From Humulus lupulus (taxonomy: Eukaryota > Streptophyta > Magnoliopsida > Rosales > Cannabaceae): a DNA stretch of 64,000 bases. This document shows, piece by piece, positions 1 through 13,145 of the stretch. The stretch covers positions 170,653,980-170,717,979 of the forward strand of contig NC_084798.1 in NCBI RefSeq assembly GCF_963169125.1, written 5' to 3'. Numbering within the stretch: position 1 is the stretch's first letter; each line of letters opens with the position of its first letter. Below the pieces are notes generated by a model. That model was given only the letters and a program-made list of their open reading frames with translations, was not told the origin of the DNA and made no database searches. A program made the position numbers and the translations under genes.

Positions 1-1052
1 ATAACCCGGCCTATTATCTCCATTGTTCGTCCTTGCCCTTTTATTGTTATCGGACTGCTTATTGTCAGGATGCCTTCTTAATAGACCATTACTATTGTTG
101 TTGCTAGACTGATGGCTATTGTTGTGGTTGTTCCGACCATTCTGAGGTTCAATCTATTGTTTAGGCTAAGGTTTACTAGCTTCCTCTTTACTAACATTCG
201 CCTTAAGCCTTTTCTACTTCTATAGCTGTTTCTAAAGCATCGGTGTAAGTAGTGGTTCAAGGATTTGCTAGCTTAACCCCTAACTCAATCTTTGGTCTAT
301 GTCCTCTAACGAACTTGGTAACCCTCAGAAAGTCAGTTGGAACCAACTCTGGTGCAAAATTGGCTAATCTGTCGAACTGTTGAGTATACTCTTCTATCGT
401 CAAGTGGCCCTGCTTCAAACTAGTGAACTCCTCGACCCTTGTGGCGATGACTGCCGAGTTGTAGTACTTCTTATGGAAAAACTCTACAAATCTGGTCCAT
501 GTCATGGTAGCGACATCGTGAGTCTGCTGAACTAAGTCCCACAATATTATAGAATCCTTCTTAAGCTGAGACGAAATGCAGGATATGCAGTCTGCATTTT
601 CGAGATTCGTGTGCTCTAGGAACGACTCTACATTTCTGAGCCATTTTTCTGCCTCGAAGGGGTCCGTTGTCCCTTAAAAGGTGTTGCTTATGAAACCGCT
701 TGTAGATTGGCACCATGTACTGAGCTGGGTATGGTGCATAATTTGCCATTAGCCATCCCCCATAAGGACCTACTTGATGGGGTGCTTGAGCCATTTGTTG
801 AGGCTGCGGTTGTGGCTGAGGCTGAGGCTGAGTCTGTTGTCGCTGTTGCTGTAGTAATTCTCCCACTTGTTTTCTTAGCCTGATAATTTCTGCAATGTTG
901 TCGACCGGCAGTGGCGGTGCACTTCGGTTAGCAGCAGCAGTGGTTGCATGCCTTCCCCTTCTTCGAATTGGAGGGGCTTCATTAGTCTCAGGAGCGACGT
1001 TGGAGACATTGACATTCGTACATGCAGACCTTCTGAGCAACGTCTTCAGCAA
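1..1052 (-). pseudogene. Ty3/gypsy gag remnant, cut by the window edge
   Basis: This is the start of a retrotransposon capsid (gag) gene read on the minus strand from about 1052 leftwards. The N-terminal part has a basic, proline- and glutamine-rich stretch (repeated PQ dipeptides near 800-840) followed by GPYGGW and the retrotransposon gag core. A second frame at 544-257 carries MTWTRFVEFFHKKYYN and the QFDRLA motif typical of plant chromovirus gag. The gene at 15470-16640 on the plus strand is its closest relative in the window. The frame changes around 660-700 and again near 545, and a stop lies after ANP near 257, so it is not translatable. Zinc knuckle, protease and pol would lie left of the window. 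Confidence 0.85.
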
Positions 1053-1737
1053 AAGTTCTAACTGTCGAGAACATGTTAGAACTTACCATAATAGGCTCTA
1101 AGGCAAAACTTAATCTAAGCAAAGATAACTCGGACCTATTAATTATGATTTCGTATGAAAAATTATGTAAGCCTTCTTTATGATTAGGGTGTGTTTCTAA
1201 ACTTAGAAAAATAAGCCATCTTTGTAATTTACTAAGTCTGTTTCTAATCATCCTATATGACTTAATTCTCAGGCTCGAAACTCATCGTTGTTCCAATGTT
1301 AGCCATATTGAGGGAGGGCTGGGATTAGTAAAATTGTTACCATTACTATGGCCCCCTAAAATCTCAATATTGAACCCGGTCCATTGATTTGTATCCACCC
1401 TCACTGAACTTGGTCATTATTTATTAAATTTATTATTTATTATGATTGTAGACAAAAATCAAACTCATACATGTCATTAAAAAATAACAATGATATTCAT
1501 TTGGAAAAATGTTTTCACTAAAAACAATCATAAATGCAAAGATAATAAATAAAATAAATACAGAAAATAAACTAATTTACAAATATTCTTTATTGGAAAC
1601 ATAAGGGCTAAAACGTTAACTAAACACATAATCATAATAACTAGAACATAAACACTTACATTGGCAGTTAAATTCAGAGCTTGAGCGTGTGTATCAAGGA
1701 GAAGTTCATGCAAATGGATTGTTGCTCTGATACGAAC
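1053..1737 (-). other. Gypsy 5' internal leader with primer binding site
   Basis: Untranslated region between LTR and gag of the minus-strand element. The sequence complementary to gctctgatacga at 1724-1735 matches the plant initiator tRNA-Met primer site (TGGTATCAGAGC) with changes at its 5' end. Other family members carry a 156-codon reading frame in this interval. Here only its flanking A/T-rich sequence (around 1430-1620) remains, so that frame has been deleted. Confidence 0.75.
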
Positions 1738-3867
1738 TGTAATGACCCAACTATTTCTAAGACCTTGGTCCATTAACACTACTAGACATAGCTACTACTT
1801 TGAAGAGAACATCCATAAGAAATATTCGTAACTTTATTAAAAACTCCAAAGTAAATATTCGAAATGCATAAATGTGCATTATGTGATCCCATTGTTTTAA
1901 AGTGAAACATTAATTTAAATTAAATGAAATTGTTTAAAAAACTAAATGTAAAAAATACATAAAAACATAATTTAAAAGACTAAAAATAACGTCATCCTCG
2001 AATCGACATGCAACCCATCCATTTCATTCAGTATCAACAAACATGCCAAGCTTCCAAGAATCCTTCTACCTCCGTATCTATTTTCCTGCATCACACTAAA
2101 AATAAAGGAATGAGCCTAATACCCAGCAAGGAAAATCTACTAACAACATACAACATAAATCATAAACATGAGACTATATCATAAACATATACTACAAAAC
2201 ATATTACTATAAAAATGTATATTATATAGAACTACAATATTAATGGCCATTAAATCATTAACATGGCATGTGATAAAACTATCTAGGTCCTCTGTCTACT
2301 AATTGAGGTAGGTGAGATCACATGGTAGTATATGATAACCCATCTAGGTCCTCTATCTACTAATCGAGGTAGGGTAAATCATAACTCTAAACCATGAAAA
2401 TGATAAAAATTCTTGGGGCTTGCTATCTAAGCAAGTCATATGCCCAAGCGACTACAACATAAATTCTTTGGGCTTGCTATCTAAGCAAGTCATATGCCCA
2501 AGGACTACAAAAATATATTTATACATATACATATTATAGTGTAAAACATATCATAACATAAACATATAAACACATAAAATATATCCTATTTTCCTTACCA
2601 AAACCGGGATATTTGAGAACAAATGCGGGACTTGGAACACTCCTAAAACCAACAATAAGAATGGTGAGTATTTCTAAAAAGTAAAGAATAAATGTGGAAA
2701 CTAAACCTTCAAGAAGAAACTTACCAAGAAAGATCTTTTAGATTGTAAGAACCTAATCAAAACCAATATCAAAAGTTAGGATCTGAATAAAAGGAACTAA
2801 AGAAAACTAAAGTAGTTTTAGAGAACTGGACTTAAAGAATAAGAGTACCTTAGTTGACCTTATGGATTGGTCTATCTTCAATACCGAAATACACTAAACC
2901 TCACTTCACAAGTATTTTATAAAGCTTAAGAATGACAAAGCTTTTATCCCAACCCAATTGTTTATTACTCTATGGTAACATTAGCACCTTGGAGACCATG
3001 ATCACAGCTTGAAGAATGAGAGGAATGGGTGGGTACTAGGTCCTATTTATAGAGTGTGAGGAGTGAAAATATCCTATAAAAAAAATACTTAAATCCTTAA
3101 ATAAACATGATTATGACAAGTGTCATGCTCTTAGTGGTTCTGGAAGGTTCTAGAGTTTCTAGAACTTTCTTTTATATAAAAAAATACTTAAATTAATTCT
3201 AACTATAATCCAAATTTAAATTTAAATAAAATAGAATCCTAACTTCTAACGTCCTAAATCTCATAACTCTAAACTCACTTGTATTAAAATAAACATAACT
3301 AGAGCTATAAGATTCCAATTTAGACCATCTTTATAACGTTAGAAAACTAATTCAATTATCTACAACTTTATAGAAATACTATTTTTCGAAATTCATAACA
3401 TAACTGGGTCAAAAATAGGTCGGAAGTTACAGTATCCTAAAGTTACGGAAAATCTATTTAATTATCTAAATAACAACCTAATCCATAAATAAACAAGATT
3501 ATGACAAATGTCATGCTCCTAATGGTCTTGGAAGATTCTAGAGCTTTCATGAACTTTCTTTTATTTAAACTATAATTAAATCCTTAAATAAACATGCACA
3601 CGACAAGTGTCATGATCTTATTAATTCTATCAAAACCTTATAGTATAATATATAACATCTTTATAATAAGCTATATTAATCAAAACTTATGTTATAATTA
3701 ATATTCTTAAACTATAGGTTAAACTTATAAAATCTATAAGTGTTGCTACGAGTGTTCAACTAAGTCCTGACTTGAACTAATATCCACGGAATCTAACATA
3801 CTACAAACTAATACTATGTAATACTACTACTATCTAGCTAGTTAAGTAAATATTCTGGGACTCTACA
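1738..3867 (-). repeat. LTR of minus-strand gypsy element
   Basis: On the minus strand the LTR starts TGTAGAGTCC at 3867 and ends GGTCATTACA at 1738, next to the primer site. It shares the family landmarks: a TATA box (TATAAATAG, 3043-3051 minus) followed by GGACCTAGTACCCA, the leader motif around TTGCTGGGTATTAGGCTCA (2108-2130 minus), and an AATGGGATCCCA-type sequence at 1885-1900. Length is 2130 bp. The element lies in the minus orientation, so the DNA right of 3867 is its upstream flank. Confidence 0.85.
2280..2510. repeat. Tandem hairpin-forming repeats inside the LTR
   Basis: Two kinds of short repeat alternate. CTAGGTCCTC(T/G)(A/G)TCTACTAA followed by GAGGTAGG occurs at about 2283 and 2344. 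GGGCTTGCTATCTAAGCAAG followed by TCATATGCCCAA occurs at about 2414 and 2467. In each unit the two ends are complementary (GGGCTTGCT/AGCAAG, or GGGCATATG-type arms), so each can fold into a hairpin. Equivalent units are present in the other LTRs of the family, for example 13695-13815 and 57118-57235. Confidence 0.75.
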
Positions 3868-5545
3868 TGTCCAAACTATGTTTATCGATATGATATGATT
3901 ATTGTTATGAGACACTATTTGGCATTGAACACAATACAACACTATATATGAATTCTAGAACATTCAATTGTCATTTAGACCCCCATATTTTTTTATAGAT
4001 GTGGTGTCCAACACGACAGGTGCTAACATTTTCCACTCAACATATCAATGATCATTAGAGAAAATGCCAAAACTACTACTTATATATGAACCAATACTAC
4101 CTCAAGCTATAATTCATATTTTATTAAGATAAAAACATCTTTTAAAGGAAATCATAATACTACCTCAATCTGTAATTGATAATTTCTCTCTTTGTTCTTC
4201 ACCTTCAATCTTTCTCTCTTGATTCCCTTCTTCTTAGATACCTTAGTTCTAGGTTTCTTTCCTCTTGATCGGATCACCACTGGCATGTTGCCACGCAATA
4301 GTGGTGCTATGGATGAGAGACTATGCATATTTGCATCTATGGTAGTTCAAGGATAGATTTTCCCCTAGCGTGAAGCTTTGGCTCCGCATCAGTTCGATGA
4401 ACTTCACTTTTAACTTTGTTTTCATTTAATGATGGTGGTGTGGCGCTATCCACTAATTGGACTTTTATCCCTCACGACATCAGTGGGTTGGGGTGGCTTG
4501 GGTGCACGGTGTTTGGGTTATCTTCTACATTATCGATGGATCGATGGATCGATGGATCGGGTTCCAGGTGCTTCAGGGGTTGTGCTGTCAGTGGGTCCAT
4601 TCCATTATCAGGTGGCTCTTACTACTTGGCTCTTATGTGATTTGTTTTTGTTCTACTGTTGTTTTGTTTGTTGAATAACGATGCTTGTGTCACACTTTGT
4701 CTGTGACGATTGTATGGCTTTATCCATTTTTTTATCCAATATTTACCTTTACTTACATATTTGTTTGAGTTTTTACCCTTGCAGCATGCTTGCTAACCAC
4801 AACAAAGTGCCTTTTTTAAGAAATGCAAACTCATTGGTATTCATCTATGGGTGGGGATTCTGATTTGATTTTCAATCTTAGTTTGTGCTACTCGTCAATG
4901 ACTTGGTTAGCCTATTCGGGTCATCACTTGTTGGGATTTGCATTAACTCTTTGAGATTTTCTGACTTGTAACAAACTTGTTCCAAGTTATCCATTAATGA
5001 ATTTTTCTTTTTAAAAAGTCTAATATTATATGCTTATCTTTTTAAACCATATTAGTTAAATAAGCTAAATTAAATCTACGACAATTCTTATTTTAATAAT
5101 TATACAATATTAACCTCTTAGTTGGAAGAGTAATTGGTAAAAGTAGATAATTTTTTAATGTTACTAGTAAAATATTATCAAAATGCTTTGCAAAGTTTGA
5201 TACTGGAAAGCATATGTCATTTTTCAATTGACACTACTTTGCGAAATTTGATTGAGTATGTAACTGCTGGAGATAATCCCAAATCCCATTTGTTGTCTCA
5301 TACTTTGCCAACAATGTACCTATGGAGTGGAATGCTTAATAGAATTGTTAAGCCAACTAATGATATTTGCATTGTTTTTTTCCTAGGAAACGATCAAAGA
5401 AGCACAATTCCCATTAGTACTTATAAGGTTAACAAAAGTTCCACTAACTTAACCCCACATCTTGTTAACTTTTAGAAAATTTCTCATGACTTAACTCCGA
5501 TACAAATAATTATTTCCTTCCAACCTCAAAATCATAGACTAAAGT
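3868..5545. other. Unassigned stretch without a recognised gene
   Basis: No recognisable protein domain. 4160-4260 is C/T-rich, like a transcribed leader. 4532-4558 holds three copies of an 8-bp unit (ATCGATGG). Overlapping short frames at 4416-4860 and the frame at 5134-5475 (113 residues, beginning MVKVDNFLML) match nothing I know and could be chance. The stretch may be a decayed element or an old host sequence. Confidence 0.4.
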
Positions 5546-6438
5546 TGTAACCTCCTACTAATTCAGGACTGCTACATTGTGTAATTAAACTAGTGCTTAA
5601 CTCTCTAAACGAGTCATTTGGACTTACAACATTACATTACAATTATGACAAGGTATAGATACTAAAACTTTTGGTCAACCAGAAACCATTTCATTAAAAA
5701 AAAGTTCAAGTCCATACACAAGATCCCAAAAAGAATTTATAATAGTTACAAATCCAAAATGAATACTAAAGGCTGACCTAAGCAACAAAACCAGGGTTCA
5801 AAGCAAGTAATCTCGATCGTGGTGGTTGAGCATGCCGCATATGTCAACCCCACTCTGAAGCTCTCCAACTCATGCCTGGTCTAACTTTTCCTTTCCTTTA
5901 CCAGCACAACGTAGAACCCATGAGTTGAGGCTCAGCAAGAAAACATAACCATGCTTATAAGAAGTTAATCAACAGATTTTAGAATCATAAATAACATGCT
6001 TAGCATTTATAACAATAGTCAAGCATGCAATTTATCTAAATAAGTGACTAAAGATCCACACCAGGGACCATTTCCCTATTCCCTATTAACCAGCATTAGA
6101 GCTAGCCAAGCATACGACGCCCATTATATTACATGCGGCCGTAGGGATGTACAAGCATATATCATGCTTTTGAGCTGGCCTAGCCACATCGGCCTGCGTT
6201 CAACACACTATTGTTGCCATCGACTTATAACCTGAGCTTTTTAATCAGATATAACACAATAGCATACATAAATCAACACAGATATGCACAGCGCAACCAA
6301 ACATGTTCAATAGAAAATTCTAAGCACGGTTATAACCATGTTCGATAACTGGAGCTCATACCCTAACCATAGTCCAGGTGCAATTTTCTTACCTCGAGTC
6401 CTGAGCAAATATAGTATAGTGACCTTGAGTGTGATCCT
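5546..6438 (-). repeat. Gypsy-type LTR remnant
   Basis: Read on the minus strand, the segment ends AATGTAGCAGTCC...GGTTACA at 5546. This parallels the end of the solo LTR at 9374-11663 (GTGTAGCGGTCTTGG...GCGTTACA). It also contains the GCTGAGCCTCAACTCATGGG...GCTGGTAAAGGAAAGG block (5890-5945) that aligns with the GGCTCACGGGTGCT...GCAGGTAAAGGCAA block of the other LTRs. Its upstream (right) side is cut at 6438 by the copia LTR that starts at 6439. Confidence 0.65.
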
Positions 6439-6743
6439 TGTTGGGTTTTATGCCCTTATAAAACCATGTCGGACATGTAACGCGATTTTATAATGTCTAT
6501 AAAAGTAGTAGAAATCATTTAGTTTGAATATTATGTCTTGCTTGTTTTATTACATGATTATTGAAATAATAAAAACATTTATAAAATCCCAAACATATGG
6601 ATAGTTACAATTATAGTGACTAGGTCATAGTGGATTATAGTTGTAATTATATGTTCAAAAGAACAAGTCCTAAGATTAGATCGGTGCATTGGATTTTCAC
6701 TGATTAGGAAATCTATGATATGATCTACTTACACATTCAGTGT
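6439..6743 (+). repeat. Truncated 5' LTR of a copia element
   Basis: It starts TGTTGGGTTTTATGCCC and aligns closely with the first 300 bp of the element's 3' LTR at 8833. Similarity stops near 6743, where integrase coding sequence begins, so the rest of the 5' LTR, the primer site, gag and protease have been removed by one deletion. Confidence 0.75.
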
Positions 6744-8832
6744 ATGATCCACTTAAATGTTGTGCCTTCTCAAAGTGGTCTCCAAGACACCACTAGAATT
6801 ATGGAATGGTCGTGAACCTGGTTTACGTCATTATGAAATTTGGGGGTGTCCTGTTTATGTCATGAGGAAAAAGGTAGGAAAGCTAGAACAACGAACTAAG
6901 GCTTGTTTGTTTGTTGTCTATCCTAAAGGTACTCAGGGTGGTCTATTTTATAGTCCAGTAGACAAGAAAGTGTTTAGTTATACAAATGCTACTTTTTTGG
7001 ATAACGACTACATAATGAATTTCAAGCTTCGTAGAAAAATAGTATTATATGGAAAAACGATAAACTATTGTTCCATCCTCTCTGACGCAAGTCGATGAAA
7101 AAAGGTAGATTTAGAAACAACTAATCCAAGTCAGAAAGTTACGGTGCCTCGTCATAGTGGGAGGGTTTCTCGGAGCCCGGTACGTATGAAATGGATAGTG
7201 AAACCCACAAGCTGGTTGGGGACACAAGTAACAAGGATCCTTTGGCTTTTAAACAGGGAATGAGTATGTTTGAAAGGGATCTTTGACCTGAAGCCAATTA
7301 CCAGGAAATAGAGTTTAAGTACTTTAAATTTGTTTAAGATCTTGTAGATGTGCATTGGACTTCAGGCCCATCGGGTGCAAGTGGATCTATAAGAAGAAGA
7401 GAGGAACTGATGGAAAGGTTGAGACATTTAAGGCTCGACTCATGGCAGAGAGAGAAAGTTTACTTAGAGAAAACTTTTTCTCTGGTTGCCATGTTAAAAT
7501 TCATTTAGTGTACTCTTTTCCATAGCCACAACTCTTGAGTAAGAGATAAGGCAAATGGACATCAAAGAAGCATTTTTAATGGCTGTCTTGATGAGACCAT
7601 TTACATGGATCATTCAGAAGGATTCAATGTAGTTCGACAAGAAAGTTAGCAAGCTAAGTAGGTCAATCTATGGACTTAAAAAGCTTCACGCTCCTCAAAT
7701 TAAGGTTAAATGGAAACATTAAAACCTGTGGTTTTGAACTAAATATAGTTGACCCTTGTGTTTGAAAACTTAGGGAAAAAGGAATTGTGGTGTTCTTAAT
7801 CCTTTATGTAGATGATTTCTTACTCATTGGAAATAATGTCAATAATTATCAGACATAAAGAACCGGCTGGAAACGAAATTCTAAATTTCGTTGAAGCAAA
7901 TCGTGTTCTTGGTATCCAGATCATCAGGGATAGAAATAACTTAATTTTGGCTCTAACTCAAGCTACCTACTTAGGTGAGGTGCTTGGTCGTTACTTTGTA
8001 GAAAATTGCGAGAAAGGATGTTTAGCGTCTTGACATGGAATTTATTTTTTTAAGTAGCAGTCTCCACAGACTCCTCAAGAGAAAGAAAAGATGTAACGAA
8101 TTCCTTATGCATTTGCAATTAGAAGTCTAATGTATGCTATGTTATGTGCGATGACCAAAGATCTACTATGCAGTGGGAGTGGTGAGCAAGTGCAAGTAAA
8201 ACTTTCGAAATGAAGAATAGATGGAGGTTGGTATCTTTGATGGACTAGAGACTATATGTTAGTCTTTTCAGGTGGATCATTGAACCTGTTAGGCTACACA
8301 TATTCTGATTTTAGACTAATGTTAATGACAGGAAGTCTACTTATGAAATAAAGTGTTTACTCTTTGGGGTGGAGCTATGATTTGGAGAAGCGATAGGTTG
8401 TCAGCCATCTCAGTACCTGTGATTAGGAAAAGCGTTAGGCTATCTGCCATTTCATAATCCACCTTAGAGGGTGAGTACATAGTTGTGTCTATGGCGACTA
8501 AGGAAATATTATGGCTGGGGAAGTTCTATACGGACCTCGGTGTTACTCTAGAAATGGATAAACCACTCATTTTTTTTCTAGTGATAGTAATGAGGCAATA
8601 GTAAATTCGAAAGACCCTCGAAGCTACAAAAGAGCAAAGCATATAGAAAGAAAGCACCACATTATCGAGGGTGTGTGGCGAAGGCGTGATGTGAAGGTGA
8701 TGAAGATAGCATTGGAAGACAGTCTTTCATATCCCTTCACAAAGATATAATCAGAGAGCATAATTGTGAAGCATGTAGAATGCATGGCTTTGAGAAACAT
8801 GTCCCATTTTTTTAAAAGGGAAAGTGGGAGTT
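6744..8832 (+). pseudogene. Decayed copia pol (integrase C-term, RT, RNase H)
   Basis: The frame at 6757-7098 carries the integrase C-terminal part (TPLELWNGREPGLRHYEIWG, then a FLDNDY motif). Reverse transcriptase remnants follow: CKWIYKKKR near 7377, MDIKEAFL near 7556, and YVDDFLLIGNN at 7805-7840 with the paired catalytic aspartates. EANRVLGIQIIRDRNN comes next at 7880-7945. RNase H traces include KHHIIEGVWRRRDVKV around 8640-8700. Many stops and frame changes separate these blocks. A polypurine tract (AAAAGGGAAAGTGGGAG) lies at 8815-8831, directly before the 3' LTR. The domain order integrase before RT is diagnostic of Ty1/copia. Confidence 0.85.
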
Positions 8833-11800
8833 TGTTGGGTTCAGTGCCCTTATATAACCATGTCGACATGTAACGCAGTTTTATATTGTCTATAAAAGTA
8901 GTAGAAATTATTTAGTTTGACAATTGTGTTGCTTGCTTGTTTTATTACATGATTATTAAAATAATACAAACATTTATAAAATCTAGAACATATGGATAGT
9001 AACAATTATAGTGACTAGGTCATAGTGGATTATAGTTGTAATTATATGTTCAAAATAATGAGTCCTAAGATTAGATCAGTGCATTGTATTTTCACTGATT
9101 AGGCAATCTATGATATGATCTACTTATACATTCGGGGTGTGATGTCTTGTCCAAGGCATTGACCAAGTAGATAAGATTAGATGTATTTGGTTACATCGCA
9201 CTAAGACCGATATTGATTATTGATTGATAAATAAGTATCATTGTTATCGAATCTAATCAATGTCATAACGTTGACCATAGGTTATGTCGATCTTAATTTT
9301 GAGTGATAATATTTTGCTAATTATATTATTTAAATCTTTTGACTTGTTTGTTTCCAGCTTACCCTACAGTCTATGTAACGACCCCAAATTTGCTAATGAG
9401 GCTTAAGGGCCTTGATTAGTGTGTCGGGAGGGCATTATTGGGTTAAATGTGATTTCAATGACTTTATTGACTTAAATGCATAATTATATGATTAATAATG
9501 CTTGTATGACTATATTGATGTTAATGTGATATATATATGGTATTTGTGAGAACCACATTATTATGTGGGTAGGCTTGCAGAGCACGACTCGAGGCGATCC
9601 TAGGGCTAGATAGCGGGAAAAGTCACAACAGGGCTTAACAGTTGACTTTGGATAAGTCAGAGGTGCTTTAGGTATCGGGTATTTATTTAGACTATCGGGT
9701 TATGAAAATAAATATATCGAGATATATTTGAGGTTAGGAAGTCTAGGCAGGAATATTGGGGAATTTTACCGTTTTGCCCTCGGGGGCGTTTTCGGCACCT
9801 CGAGCCTCGGGATTGACTCAATGGGATAAGATTAGACTGAAGCTTAAGGAAAACAGTAGACAGAAAATTAAACTAACCCTTCATTCTCAGCCTTGTCTCT
9901 CTATTCTCTCTCAAGGAAAAACATAAGAAGAAAACAGAGGAAATTTGCTGGAATTAGAGCTGAGATCTCAGAGGAATTCAGAGGGGAGATTAGAGGCTAG
10001 CTCAAGGATTAGTCAGGGAACATTTAAACAAGGCTAAGGTAAGAATTAAACTATGTTTTGAAGTTAGAAACTTTGAGCTTTTGGCTGAGTAATGAGGTGA
10101 TTGTGATATTGATGTTTAAGGTTGAATTGGAGCTGGAAAACTTGGGAATTAACAGGGATTCTGCTTAGAAAAGGAGTTCAGCTGAAGAGATAAGTTTTAA
10201 TTCATGATGTAGAAGCTTGAATTCGAGTTTTGCATGGTTGGTTGGATGTTTTGAAGTTCTTGAGTTTCAGAAATTGAAAAGAGATTTTAATGTGTGTTAG
10301 GCTGGGTTTTTCTGTTTAACTATGTTGTTTAAGCCATTCAAAAGGTGTTGGGATTAATTGGTTTTGAATTGGGGAGCTTTGGGATGGCTTTGGATGAGGT
10401 TTAGATGTTGGAAAATGGTGGGTTTTCTGGGCACGAAGGGAAGGGCCGCAGCTTTGTTCTAGAGCGCTGCGGCATTAGGATGAAGATGAGCCAGGAGGGC
10501 TCGGCCAAGGGTGAGTGCCGCGGTGCCCAAAGCATGGGCCGCAGCACGTGTCTTCTTTCAGGCATGCCCTTGGTTCTGTTTTGAGGGCAGGGCCGCAACC
10601 CTTAGGTGCACACTTGAACATTTGGGGATCTTAGGCATGGGAATGTTGTCTAGAATGCTTAGGATCGATTTCACCACCGTGCTTGGTAGAATTCGGATTC
10701 CCGAAAGTTAGTTTTGTATCCGGAAACCCTTATTTGAATATTAATGGAACCCTATACCTTGGTTGTAACTAGGTGATAAAATTTAGGGCTCAGGAACAGA
10801 TTGTGCTTGAGGAGCGTTGCTCGTAATCAGTAACCGCAAAGATTAAAGGTAAGAAAATTGCACCTGATTGAATATCTATAATGGGACTAAGGGTTCCCTA
10901 TTATGTATTCTTGAAAGGATGGTATTATTCCATGCAAGCTAATTAGTGAACCAACAGCCTAAGGGTGCCAAGGGTTACACTAGCGCACAGGGCGTGGCTT
11001 AGCCACTGGTAGCCGAGGACAGCTTAATATGCACTGAGCTTGGTTTAAGCGGGCCGGAGTCAGTGGGATAAACAGAGGGTGCGGCCTAAGTTGTCAGCCC
11101 TGATTATTATGTGTTATGAATGTTATAAGTGATTGATTGCATCCTTGATTCTGAATATATGCTGAATGATTAATGTGGATTATTTGATGAGGGTTCATGC
11201 TTAGTGAATTTACTATCTGTTATTACTGTTTGTGTTGCACTTGTTTTCTTGTTGGGCCTTGGCTCACGGGTGCTACGTGGTGCAGGTAAAGGCAAGAGCA
11301 AGCTTGAACAACCTTGATTTGGAGAGCTCTGCGAGCAGAATGTACATGGCCAGCTGCTCTGCCGCAACTGTTGAGGTTTAGGCAGGGACGCGAGACCCAG
11401 AGATTGTCCATTTTTCCTTAGTATGGCTAATAGTTGTTTGTATTATTTTGGAAGTCTGTAATCCAACTTTTAAACTCTGTTTCTTTTGGGATCCCGTGTA
11501 TATAACTGCTTAAGTATATAAAATGAAACTTTTAAGGCCAAAACCTTTTTAACCCTAGCTCATACATGTTTAGTGACACGTTTTAAAATTAATGACTTGA
11601 TTAGCAAGTCTTGCACCTTTATAAGTACACAGTGTAGCGGTCTTGGCTATCCAGGGCGTTACAATCTAGCCCATACTTACATCTTGGAGATTTAGTAGTG
11701 TAATTGAGTGAGTGTATTATTCATAGATATAAAATCTATAACTTCTGTATGAGAAGTAAAAAGATGATATCCTTAATTGCTTTGTTCAAAAGGTTAAATG

Positions 11801-12060
11801 ATTGAGATCACATTTCTGTGATTAAGTTTCCGGAAATATCATTTATATGGAACTTAGTTGGAGTTAAGGATAAAATACTAATGAGGGGTAAAACAGTAAT
11901 TTGTATCCAGCTCATTAGTAAGTCATCGGTAGAGGATTGACTGACTGTAATGGTTATAACAATGGATAACGTATTTATGGTTTGGAAGATATGTTCTATG
12001 AATTCAAGAGCTTAATTCCGAGTCTATAGTGGAGTCACGATGAATTAATAAGGTAGTGCA
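8833..12060 (+). repeat. Copia 3' LTR, split by a solo LTR
   Basis: It starts TGTTGGGTTCAGTGCCC after the polypurine tract and matches the 5' remnant at 6439. The LTR is interrupted at 9374-11663 by another LTR and resumes at 11669. Its right boundary is not clear: around 12060 the sequence passes into a remnant related to 52790-53195 in opposite LTR orientation, so the true 3' end has been lost or recombined. The piece 11669-12060 has no gene. Confidence 0.6.
9374..11663 (+). mobile_element. Solo LTR, gypsy type (about 2.3 kb)
   Basis: It starts TGTAACGACCCC and ends GGGCGTTACA, with flanking GTCTA (9369-9373) and ATCTA (11664-11668), a 5-bp target duplication with one difference. No internal region is present, so this is a solo LTR from recombination between two LTRs. 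The TTGGGCCTTGGCTCACGGGT...GCAGGTAAAGGCAA block at 11251-11293 is shared with other LTRs here. The centre (10430-10610) is more GC-rich than its surroundings, with GCCGCAGC-like repeats. Short open frames inside are not genes. Confidence 0.85.
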
Positions 12061-12180
12061 ATTATTTTCTCTCTTTATATTAATCCAAACAAGATTAATA
12101 TTAATTTTAACCTATAGTTTTTCAAAATAAAAACTATATGGTTAAATAATTAATTAATTCACAATTAATAAATACCCATA
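12061..12180 (-). repeat. Copia LTR remnant, part 1 of an interrupted copy
   Basis: It aligns with 52790-52880 (ATTAATCCAAACAAGATTAA and following bases). It stops at CCATA (12176-12180), where a solo LTR is inserted. It continues after that insertion at 21763. Confidence 0.75.
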
Positions 12181-12845
12181 TGTTGACCGCGTTTTTGGCC
12201 AACGACGTGAGAACGTCAAACACGATAAAACCTTCAAGAGAAATTAAACGACACAGACAGTTTTATAAAGAAAGTAAATAACACACATACTTTTTATAGT
12301 GGTTCAGCCCCAATATGTTGGTAATAGCCTAATCCACTTAGAGTTGTGATTATAGATCTGTACTCAAGATCATATGAGCTGAGCTAACTGAGTTTCTTCA
12401 GTACAGATTTGTAGTGTCCAAGAACTTTACTTAGCTAGTTAGATAGTAGTATTATAGTAATAATAGTATTATCTTTATGACTGTGGATTTTTGGTTCAAA
12501 CCGGGATTTATTTGGACACTCATAGTAGTACTTGTAGATTTTCTAAGTTTAACCTATAGTTTAGGAATATTAATTTTAACATAAGGTTTGATTAATATGA
12601 CTGATATTGAGGATAATATTTATTATACTATAAGGTTTAGATAAGAACCAATTAGATAATAGCACATGTTATGTATGGGTTTATTAATGATTAAGTATTT
12701 TGAGGATTAAATTTATTAAGGTTAAAATTTGAATACTCTAAGGCCAGTCAGTAGCTTTGAAAACGTTAGAGGGCTTAGTCAAGGTTGTTTACTCAATTTA
12801 AATTAAGCTAAAAATGTGTAATTTCGTGTTTAAATAATCAGCGTA

Positions 12846-12958
12846 TGCCGATATATTGCAGCTATAGGGGGCAATATATCGCAGCACGAAGATACGAAAA
12901 ACACGAAACGTTGCACGATTGCCTCGGGCATACGGGCCCAGGCGATATATCGCCCCTC
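12846..12958. repeat. GCGATATATCGC palindrome cluster in LTR U3
   Basis: GCCGATATATTGC (about 12846), GGCAATATATCGC (about 12868) and the perfect 14-bp palindrome GGCGATATATCGCC (12941-12954) lie upstream of the TATA box. In the other LTR the last unit is duplicated (19609-19622 and 19630-19643). The position upstream of the TATA box suggests a regulatory or protein-binding role, which is inference. Confidence 0.75.
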
Positions 12959-13136
12959 TCAGCATATTTTGAAAGTTTTCAAAAACTTTCTCCATTCAAA
13001 CCTTCAACCTCTTGATGAGTCCAGCATCTTTTTGAACGAGTCTTCAGCCTCTGCTGAACGATAATTCAAATTATTTTCACTTAAAAAGCCATTATTTTTA
13101 TTCAAGTTAAATGAAGATCTCTTCATTCCTAAACTC

Positions 13137-13145
13137 TATAAATAG
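13137..13145 (+). promoter_or_regulatory. LTR TATA box
   Basis: TATAAATAG is followed by GACCTAGTACCCAGCC. The same arrangement occurs at 19826-19834, at 56565-56573 and on the minus strand at 3043-3051. Conservation in four LTRs marks it as the retrotransposon core promoter and the likely U3/R boundary region. Confidence 0.8.

Noticed and set aside
4416..4863. Cluster of overlapping plus-strand short frames
   Set aside because: Three frames over the same DNA with an 8-bp microsatellite inside; no domain, no consistent start or splice structure.
10401..11411. Short frames in the GC-richer centre of the solo LTR
   Set aside because: They lie inside an LTR bounded by TG...CA and flank repeats, and have no conserved domain.
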